Below are positions 1 to 5,859 of a stretch of DNA of 7,184 nucleotides, piece by piece. Each line of letters starts with the position of its first letter. Within the stretch, counting starts at the first letter, position 1. A model generated the notes under the pieces. The model saw only the letters and a list, made by a program, of their open reading frames with translations. It did no database searches and was not told the DNA's origin. Source of the DNA: Firmicutes bacterium UBA4996 (GTDB taxonomy: Bacteria; Bacillota; Limnochordia; Darwinibacteriales; Darwinibacteriaceae); assembly GCA_002396805.1 (NCBI GenBank), contig DGYW01000040.1, forward strand, positions 576-7,759, read 5' to 3'. The position numbers were made by a program, and so were the translations under genes.

Positions 1-2039
1 CCTACCTGATCCACTAGTTTGAAAACGACGCGGGTAACATCAATTCCATCTGCCTTAATGGTTTGATCATCAGCCATGGCCAGCAGTTTAGTTGGTACCG
101 GATCCTTCGCAAAGCGCTTCGATGCGATCTTTTCACCATCGAGGTAACCTACAAACTCCACACTATGCCAAGCAGAACCCCACACCCCAGTAGAAGGAAT
201 GTCTCTAATAATTACTGGAGGATACTCCACACCGGGGTAATCATCCTTTTCAGGATAGAACTTACCCACCGATTCGTTAGCCACAAAAACCTCCACCTCA
301 TCACAGTTCGTGAAAATCACCAGTGGCAATACTCCACCACCACTACGGTCTCCCCTAGTCCAGAGGGTGGCCGGCTCTAGAACTGGTTTGTCCTTTGGAT
401 CCATTTGACTTCCGTACACTGCAGCAGCCATCTTCGGGATCCTGAACATATCCATGACCCCATGATAGCAAATGCGGTCACCAGAGCCAAAATCAAAATG
501 GGTATTGTAATCAAAAGCACACCAACCAATGGCAGCGGAAATATGGGGATCTGCCCCAGCTGCATTTTGCACCCTCAGGTGACGCAAAGCGTGCTCAATG
601 AGGCGCTCCTCTTGATCAAAACGCTTCGTAGGATACATATGCCCATTAAACTCACACACCATATAAGGGACATACTCCTCAAGGCCCGTGACTTGTCTTT
701 GGTCCCTGAGAACAATCTCGCCCCCACTATGAATAAAGTCATTCATAGTGTAAACATCCTCTAAAAACTCACTCTTCTCAATATAACGGACTCCACCAGT
801 TTGGCGTGTTGGATCTAACTCCCTGGCAATGCGGTTAGTCTCCTTGTAGAACTCACTACTATCCCAAGACTCATTAATGCGCACGCCCCACAAAAAGATA
901 CTAGGATGGTTCCAATCCCGTTCAATCATCTCCCTAACATCCTCTTGAGCAACCTTTTGCCAGTTTTCATCCCCAATATGTTGCCAACCGGGGATCTCCT
1001 CAAAGACTAAAAGACCGATCTCATCACAACGATCCAAAAAGTGAGTAGATTGAGGATAATGAGAAGTCCTGACCAGGTTTAGACCAAGCTCATATTTTAA
1101 GATATCCGCATCTTTTCTCTGGGCCCTAGCTGGCATAGCATAACCCACATACGGGTAAGACTGATGCCGATTGAGACCCCTTAGCATCACGCGCTCTCCG
1201 TTTAAGAAAAACCCATCTGGCTTTACCACTGCTTCCCGGAAACCAATCCGCGTGGAAAAGCGATCGAACTCAGTATTATCCCTGAGTAGGCTTACCGTTA
1301 GATCGTAAAGCTCCGGATGATCAATACCCCAAAGGGCAATATCCTCTAGATTCTTTAAATAAACGTCGGTAACGGCCTCTGTGCCCGCACTAAGCTGAGC
1401 CTTAGTCACAGTGGATGCGATTAGCTTGCCGTCCTTCTCTAAGTTGACCCTAACAAAAACAGTCTCCTCATCTTGTCCAGTATTGGCCAAGAACACCTTT
1501 GTTAGCAACTGCTTCTTTTCTTCCAGAACATCCTCAGGCTGGGCAAACACATTCTTGATATAAAAGGGATCCACAATCCTCAGATCGACCTCCCGGTAAA
1601 TCCCCCCGAAGCACAAATAGTCAATCACATGACCAAAGGGAGGAATATCCGGTCGTTCTGTAGAGTCCACCTTCACGGTTAAGACATTCTCTTCGCCAAA
1701 CTTAACATGATCCGTTAAATCACAACTAAAGGGCGTGTACCCTCCCTTGTGGTTTCCGACAAACTGACCATTGAGATAAACTTCCGCGTAAGTCATCACC
1801 GCCCCAAAGTCCACAAAGATCCGCTTACCTTTATTCTTTTGATCTACAGTGAAACTCTTCCGATAAGTGGAGATGAACTGATAGTCCTTTTCATCGAAAT
1901 AATTGTAAGGGACTTCCCGATTAGCATGGGGCAAATTGACCTTAGTCCAAGCTTGATCCTGGAACTTCGGATCCACAAACTCCTTGCGAAACTCATCCTT
2001 AAACCTCCAATGATGATTGAAGGCAATAATCTCCCGCAC
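1..2039 (-). CDS. glycoside hydrolase family 2 exo-beta-glycosidase (beta-galactosidase-like), 3' end outside window
   Basis: The frame is open from a GTG at 2039 to base 1 (679 complete codons), with no stop. GH2 enzymes remove terminal beta-linked sugars by a retaining mechanism. Visible parts are an N-terminal galactose-binding-like domain (about 10-175, with VYLNGQFVGNHKGGYTPF and FGGIYREV around 144-151), an Ig-like domain (about 180-270), the TIM barrel (about 275-560), and a C-terminal Ig-type region whose next domain is starting at about 651-679 (IKADGIDVTRVVF). Catalytic residues are E390 in WGVRINES (acid/base) and E463 in VCEFNGHM (nucleophile); MLRGLNRHQ carries H292. No signal peptide is seen, so the enzyme is probably cytoplasmic. 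AAGGAG at 2052-2047, 7 bases before the GTG, sets the start, and MREIIAFN followed by WRF is a normal GH2 beginning. The Asn-x-Lys motif of beta-glucuronidases is not apparent, so beta-galactosidase-like activity is more likely, but substrate is unproven. It abuts glgA with no gap. Confidence 0.93.
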   Translation of the reverse strand, partial: MREIIAFNHHWRFKDEFRKEFVDPKFQDQAWTKVNLPHANREVPYNYFDEKDYQFISTYRKSFTVDQKNKGKRIFVDFGAVMTYAEVYLNGQFVGNHKGGYTPFSCDLTDHVKFGEENVLTVKVDSTERPDIPPFGHVIDYLCFGGIYREVDLRIVDPFYIKNVFAQPEDVLEEKKQLLTKVFLANTGQDEETVFVRVNLEKDGKLIASTVTKAQLSAGTEAVTDVYLKNLEDIALWGIDHPELYDLTVSLLRDNTEFDRFSTRIGFREAVVKPDGFFLNGERVMLRGLNRHQSYPYVGYAMPARAQRKDADILKYELGLNLVRTSHYPQSTHFLDRCDEIGLLVFEEIPGWQHIGDENWQKVAQEDVREMIERDWNHPSIFLWGVRINESWDSSEFYKETNRIARELDPTRQTGGVRYIEKSEFLEDVYTMNDFIHSGGEIVLRDQRQVTGLEEYVPYMVCEFNGHMYPTKRFDQEERLIEHALRHLRVQNAAGADPHISAAIGWCAFDYNTHFDFGSGDRICYHGVMDMFRIPKMAAAVYGSQMDPKDKPVLEPATLWTRGDRSGGGVLPLVIFTNCDEVEVFVANESVGKFYPEKDDYPGVEYPPVIIRDIPSTGVWGSAWHSVEFVGYLDGEKIASKRFAKDPVPTKLLAMADDQTIKADGIDVTRVVFKLVDQV

Positions 2040-3482
2040 TCACCTTCTCCTTTCCAATACTGTTTCATACAGCTCTTTATATTTTTCAGCCGACTGTCGC
2101 CAGCTAAAGTCCTCACGCATGGCTCTAGCCACTATGGACTTCCAGGGACCTTCATCTCCTAGTTCATACAAGCCCACAGCCTGCTGAACGGTGGACAACA
2201 GATCATGCGCGTTATAATTCGTGAAGCTAAAGCCATTTCCTTCTCCAGTTCCTTCGTTATACGCTTGAACCGTATCCTTAAGCCCACCTGTCTCCCGCAC
2301 AATCGGTAAGGAGCCATAACGCATGGCAATCAGTTGCCCCAAACCACAGGGTTCAAAGAGAGAAGGCATGAGAAATAAATCAGAGGCGGCATAGATCTGG
2401 TGAGCTAAATCGTTCTTAAAACCAATAGTAGCACTGACCCGCTCTGGATACTTCCCAGCAAAATGTCGAAACATCTCCTCATATTCAAGTTCACCGGTGC
2501 CTAAAACCACCAGTTGCAGATTAAGCTGTAAGATCTCATCTAGCACATGGGCCACCAAATCTAAACCCTTTTGCCGCACTAAGCGGGTTACCATACCCAT
2601 CATGGGCACATGGGGATCTTGCGTCAAGCCTAACTCTGCCTGGAGAGCCACCTTGTTTTCTACCTTCCGTTGGAGCGAACGCCAAGTGTAGTTCTTCGTC
2701 AAAAAGGGATCTGTATGAGGATCCCAAGTCTCCACATCAATTCCGTTAATTATGCCCGTCAAGAAAGACTGGCGTCGCGCTAAGACACCCTCTAGGTCTG
2801 CTCCATAATAAGGGGTTTGGATCTCTTTCGCGTATGTGGGACTCACCGTTGTAATAGCTGTGGAGTAATTTAAGCCACCTTTCATAAAACTAACCTGATC
2901 ATGAAACTCAATGCCATTCACATTAAAATGTTCCCACCCTAAACCCAACAGATCCCCTAAAATGCTCTTGGAAAACACTCCTTGATACTGAAGGTTGTGG
3001 ATGGTGAAGATCGTCTGAATCGGGGCATAGAAAGCCTGGTTACGATACTGGGTTAACATGACTGGAATCATCCCTGCATGCCAATCATGGCAATGGATCA
3101 GATCAGGTTGAAAGTTGAGGGCAGGTAGTGCATCTAATACGGCCCGATTAAAGAAAGCAAACCGTTCTCCATCATCAAAGAAACCATAGGTGCCAGGTCG
3201 TTTAAAATGGGCCTCGTTATCCAAAAAATAAAAAGTGACGCCATCATGCTCTAGCCTAAGTACCCCACAATACTGATTGCGCCAACCCACATGAACCGAA
3301 AAGCGATGCACCAACTCCATCTCTTTTACGTACTGCTCAGACGTGTCACCGTATTTTGGCAACACCACGCGTACATCAACACCAGCCTTTTTGAGCTCCT
3401 TGGGCAGTGCTCCAATTACATCGGCTAGGCCACCAGTTTTCGAAAAGGGAACACCTTCAGCTGCCACAAATAAGACTTTCAT
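2040..3482 (-). CDS. glgA: glycogen synthase GlgA (ADP-glucose, GT5)
   Basis: GlgA transfers glucose from ADP-glucose to the non-reducing end of alpha-1,4-glucan. The 480-residue product has the two-Rossmann GT-B fold of family GT5. Landmarks are K15-TGGL (ADP-glucose binding), HCHDWHAG (130-137), IHN (161-163), TVSPTYAKEI (212-221), GIINGIDVETWDP (243-255), R300 with QKGLDL (K305), and FEPCGLGQL with E377 and C379. K15, H161, R300, K305, E377 and C379 fall at the same numbers as in E. coli GlgA, which supports the chosen start and shows no insertions. I start at ATG 3482 rather than GTG 3491: an AGGAGG at 3497-3492 is 9 bases before the ATG but directly abuts the GTG, and family members begin MKVLFV. 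Length is normal and the gene is intact. Its TGA stop is followed at once by the GH2 start. Confidence 0.98.
   Translation of the reverse strand: MKVLFVAAEGVPFSKTGGLADVIGALPKELKKAGVDVRVVLPKYGDTSEQYVKEMELVHRFSVHVGWRNQYCGVLRLEHDGVTFYFLDNEAHFKRPGTYGFFDDGERFAFFNRAVLDALPALNFQPDLIHCHDWHAGMIPVMLTQYRNQAFYAPIQTIFTIHNLQYQGVFSKSILGDLLGLGWEHFNVNGIEFHDQVSFMKGGLNYSTAITTVSPTYAKEIQTPYYGADLEGVLARRQSFLTGIINGIDVETWDPHTDPFLTKNYTWRSLQRKVENKVALQAELGLTQDPHVPMMGMVTRLVRQKGLDLVAHVLDEILQLNLQLVVLGTGELEYEEMFRHFAGKYPERVSATIGFKNDLAHQIYAASDLFLMPSLFEPCGLGQLIAMRYGSLPIVRETGGLKDTVQAYNEGTGEGNGFSFTNYNAHDLLSTVQQAVGLYELGDEGPWKSIVARAMREDFSWRQSAEKYKELYETVLERRR
2047..2052 (-). promoter_or_regulatory. ribosome-binding site of the GH2 gene, inside the end of glgA
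   Basis: AAGGAG lies in the Glu-Arg-Arg-Arg codons that end GlgA, 7 bases upstream of the GTG at 2039. It is the evidence that the GH2 protein is initiated independently rather than only by readthrough of the glgA TGA at 2042-2040. Confidence 0.82.
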
Positions 3483-3490
3483 GTTGGCCA

Positions 3491-3498
3491 CCCTCCTA
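3491..3498 (-). promoter_or_regulatory. ribosome-binding site of glgA, overlapping the glgD stop codon
   Basis: TAGGAGGG contains the glgD stop (TAG, 3498-3496) and AGGAGG (3497-3492). Spacing to ATG 3482 is 9 bases. The GTG at 3491 directly abuts the motif and is too close to be used. The same TAGGAGG heptamer occurs at the glgC/glgD junction. Confidence 0.88.
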
Positions 3499-4605
3499 CA
3501 CCCTAGCTAATTTGCTAATCACCAATGGATACCGGGGATCCCCAGTCAAGCTCTTACCTGCAGAGATGGTTACATCCTTATCTAAAATCGCATTTTTCAA
3601 ACTCACCTCTGCTCCCAGTTGAGCCTTTTGCATGACGATGGAATCCTTAATAACCACACCTGGTCCTACTTGCACACCTCGAAAGAGGATACTGTTTTCA
3701 ACCGTACCTGCAATGATACAACCACTAGCAATCAAAGAATTAGACACCTTGCTACCTTCAAGATACCGAACTGGTGCTTCATGCTTGACCTTAGTACGAA
3801 TCTGGCCATGGTTAAAAAACAGTTCTTGCCACACGTCTGGTTGCAGAAGTTCCATACTATGTTGGTAGTAGCTTTTTAGAGAATTTACTGCCCCTACATA
3901 ACCTTCATGCTCATAGCCATAGATCTTGAGATTTGGGAGGCGAGGCATAATCAATTCCGTAAACAGATCTCGCTTTTGCCTAGCTGCCCCATGATCCACC
4001 AAATTGATCAAGAGATCCTTGCTGAGGATATACATGTTAAGAGCAATCTTCTGGCTAGTGCAGTGCTGAGGATTGAGGGCAATATCTAGCACCCGACCAT
4101 CCTCATTAGTTACCACCGCGGTATAAGGGGGATTATGGTCCAGGTTGCGAGTCTGGTTATAAATCACGGTCACATCAGCCCGTTTTTCCTGATGGAAGCC
4201 AAGGGCCTTGGCATAATCAATATTCCCCACCATATTACTTCCCGTAAAGAGGACGTAATCTTGGCGACTTTTCTCCAAATAGCTACGGTTGTGAGCTAAG
4301 TTCTTGACATTTCCAACCCCATCCCCACTTTCGCGAGGAGGTGGCGGCAACAAGAACATTCCATCCCGTTGCCTGTCTAGATCCCACTCTTTCCCATCTT
4401 TTATATGATCTAAAAGGGGGCCAAAACGATCCATAAGCAAAATGCCCACATTGCGAATTCCCGCATTCACCATATTACTCAAGGTAAAGTCAATTAACCG
4501 ATAACGCCCCCCAAAGGGTACCGCACCTAACGTTCGGTGCTGGGTTAATTCGCCTAAGCCTTCTGATGGTTCCGCCAAGTTAATAATGCCCATTAAGTTT
4601 CTCAT
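3496..4605 (-). CDS. glgD: GlgD, non-catalytic regulatory subunit of ADP-glucose pyrophosphorylase
   Basis: This 369-residue GlgC paralogue is known in Bacillota to associate with GlgC and modulate ADP-glucose synthesis. The overall fold is kept: FGGRYRLIDFTLSN (31-44) matches the same segment of GlgC, and a short left-handed beta-helix lies at about 285-350. The active site is not kept. The nucleotide-binding GGQGSRL loop is replaced by LAEPSEGLGEL (10-20). The catalytic SGDH becomes TGSN (121-124), losing the Asp. The KDVGT segment becomes GAVNS (238-242), losing the second metal-binding Asp. No FQEKS motif is seen. It starts with ATG, 8 bases after an AGGAGG that overlaps the glgC stop. 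Placement between glgC and glgA is the standard Bacillota order. Annotation pipelines often mislabel GlgD as a second adenylyltransferase; the missing residues argue against independent catalysis. Confidence 0.96.
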   Translation of the reverse strand: MRNLMGIINLAEPSEGLGELTQHRTLGAVPFGGRYRLIDFTLSNMVNAGIRNVGILLMDRFGPLLDHIKDGKEWDLDRQRDGMFLLPPPPRESGDGVGNVKNLAHNRSYLEKSRQDYVLFTGSNMVGNIDYAKALGFHQEKRADVTVIYNQTRNLDHNPPYTAVVTNEDGRVLDIALNPQHCTSQKIALNMYILSKDLLINLVDHGAARQKRDLFTELIMPRLPNLKIYGYEHEGYVGAVNSLKSYYQHSMELLQPDVWQELFFNHGQIRTKVKHEAPVRYLEGSKVSNSLIASGCIIAGTVENSILFRGVQVGPGVVIKDSIVMQKAQLGAEVSLKNAILDKDVTISAGKSLTGDPRYPLVISKLARV

Positions 4606-4612
4606 TTGCCCT

Positions 4613-4620
4613 ACCTCCTA
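4613..4620 (-). promoter_or_regulatory. ribosome-binding site of glgD, overlapping the glgC stop codon
   Basis: TAGGAGGT contains the glgC stop (TAG, 4620-4618) and a full AGGAGG Shine-Dalgarno (4619-4614), 8 bases before the glgD ATG. A ribosome terminating glgC therefore sits on the initiation signal for glgD. Confidence 0.88.
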
Positions 4621-5856
4621 GGAAATCCGTTCTTCCGGAAACTCTGGCCAGGCAGCTACGCTCAAAACGGTCCCCTGCACAATCCGTACCCCAGCTGGTA
4701 CCGTAATATGGTCTTCGATGACTGTAATGCCAGCCTCATTACTTAATTCAGGAGCCTCTCCTGCCTTCGGTGGCGCGCCAATATGGGTGCCAGAACCCAC
4801 CACTGTGTTTTCTCCAATAATGGCCTTATGGATCTTAGCATTAGCCTCAACACGGACACCAGGCATCAAAATCGAATCTATCACTTCTGCCCCAGGAGCC
4901 ACAGTGGCACCTGTAAAGATCACGGAGTGGTGCACCTTGCCCATAACTAAGCTCCCGTCACTTAATAGTGAACTTTGCACATCCGCCGTGGGACCTACAA
5001 ACTGTGGTGGCAGACTATGGTTAACGGCGAAAATCTTCCAAGTAGAATCATTTAATTTCAGCTCCGGATCCGCCGCTAAGAGATCCATATTCGCTTCCCA
5101 AAGAGACTCAATGGTGCCCACATCCTTCCAATAACCCTTAAAGGGAAAGGCGTACATAGGCTCCCTGGCCCCCAACATGGCAGGTATTACGTTCTTACCA
5201 AAGTCGTTGCTCGAATTGGGATCAGCCTCATCCGCTTCTAAATAGCGTTTGAGATCCTGCCAGTTGAACACATACACACCCATAGAAGCTAAATTACTCT
5301 TGGCTTGCTTGGACTTTTCTTGGAACTCCACAATCCGGCCTGTTTCATCCGTTTTCATGACTCCAAAACGATGAGTTTCTTCCCAGGGTACGGGAATCAC
5401 CGCAATGGTAATACTCGCTCCCTTCTTCTTATGGAAGTCTATCATCTTGCTATAGTCCATCTTGTAAATATGGTCACCAGAAAGAATAAGGACGTAGTCA
5501 GGATCGTACCCACTTACAAAGTCTAAGTTCTGGTAAACTGCATTGGCCGTACCCTTGTACCACTCGCCTCCCTGTTCCTTTACATAAGGGGGTAAAACCA
5601 TGACACCACCACTATGGCGATCTAAATCCCAAGGCTTGCCGATGCCAATATAAGTATTGAGGGTGAGGGGCTGATACTGAGTTAAAACCCCAACTGTATC
5701 GATCCCTGAGTTAGCACAGTTGCTTAAGGTAAAGTCAATAATCCGATACTTCCCCCCGAAGGGCACCGCGGGTTTGGCCAATTTCTTGGTTAAGATACCC
5801 AAACGGCTCCCTTGACCTCCAGCCAACAACATGGCTACAACTTCCTTTTTCTGCAC
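4618..5856 (-). CDS. glgC: glucose-1-phosphate adenylyltransferase (ADP-glucose pyrophosphorylase), catalytic subunit GlgC
   Basis: This enzyme makes ADP-glucose and pyrophosphate from ATP and glucose-1-phosphate, the committed step of bacterial glycogen synthesis. The 412-residue product has an N-terminal nucleotidyltransferase domain (about 5-260) and a C-terminal left-handed beta-helix (about 290-395). Visible motifs are LLAGGQGSRL (10-19), LTKKLAKPAVPFGGKYR (22-38; K25 aligns with the allosteric-site Lys39 of E. coli), GTANAVYQN (102-110), SGDHIYKMDY (126-135, catalytic Asp128), FQEKS (178-182, Lys181 for glucose-1-phosphate) and GYWKDVGT (241-248, metal-ligand Asp245). All catalytic residues are intact. 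The start is GTG at 5856, chosen because a GGAGG lies 8 bases upstream; the in-frame ATG at 5832 would cut into the first beta strand. It is slightly longer than typical Bacillus GlgC, owing to the C-terminal tail. The TAG stop forms part of the glgD ribosome-binding site. Functional assignment is very secure; effector specificity cannot be read from the sequence. Confidence 0.98.
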   Translation of the reverse strand: MQKKEVVAMLLAGGQGSRLGILTKKLAKPAVPFGGKYRIIDFTLSNCANSGIDTVGVLTQYQPLTLNTYIGIGKPWDLDRHSGGVMVLPPYVKEQGGEWYKGTANAVYQNLDFVSGYDPDYVLILSGDHIYKMDYSKMIDFHKKKGASITIAVIPVPWEETHRFGVMKTDETGRIVEFQEKSKQAKSNLASMGVYVFNWQDLKRYLEADEADPNSSNDFGKNVIPAMLGAREPMYAFPFKGYWKDVGTIESLWEANMDLLAADPELKLNDSTWKIFAVNHSLPPQFVGPTADVQSSLLSDGSLVMGKVHHSVIFTGATVAPGAEVIDSILMPGVRVEANAKIHKAIIGENTVVGSGTHIGAPPKAGEAPELSNEAGITVIEDHITVPAGVRIVQGTVLSVAAWPEFPEERIS

Positions 5857-5859
5857 TGC

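Noticed and set aside
611..630. Possible catabolite-responsive (cre-like) element around AAAACGCTT
   Set aside because: It lacks the TG at the expected left-hand position of the consensus and lies deep within the GH2 coding sequence, away from any promoter.
63..764. Two plus-strand open frames (63-380 and 405-764)
   Set aside because: They lie opposite the GH2 gene, show no recognisable motifs, have no clear ribosome-binding sites, and read as antisense of conserved GH2 codons.
1..2039. GH2 gene as a pseudogene
   Set aside because: Codon-by-codon reading from 2039 to base 1 shows no stop or frameshift, and both catalytic glutamates are present; it is only cut by the window.
1844..2116. Minus-strand 90-residue open frame spanning the glgA/GH2 junction
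   Set aside because: It is in a different frame from both glgA and the GH2 gene; those two frames carry the conserved residues.
1749..2162. Plus-strand open frame of 137 residues across the glgA/GH2 junction
   Set aside because: It is antisense to the end of glgA and the start of the GH2 gene, both of which are clearly conserved; its composition is random-like.
4718..5134. Plus-strand open frame of 138 residues
   Set aside because: It is the antisense shadow of the glgC beta-helix region, with no independent evidence of coding.
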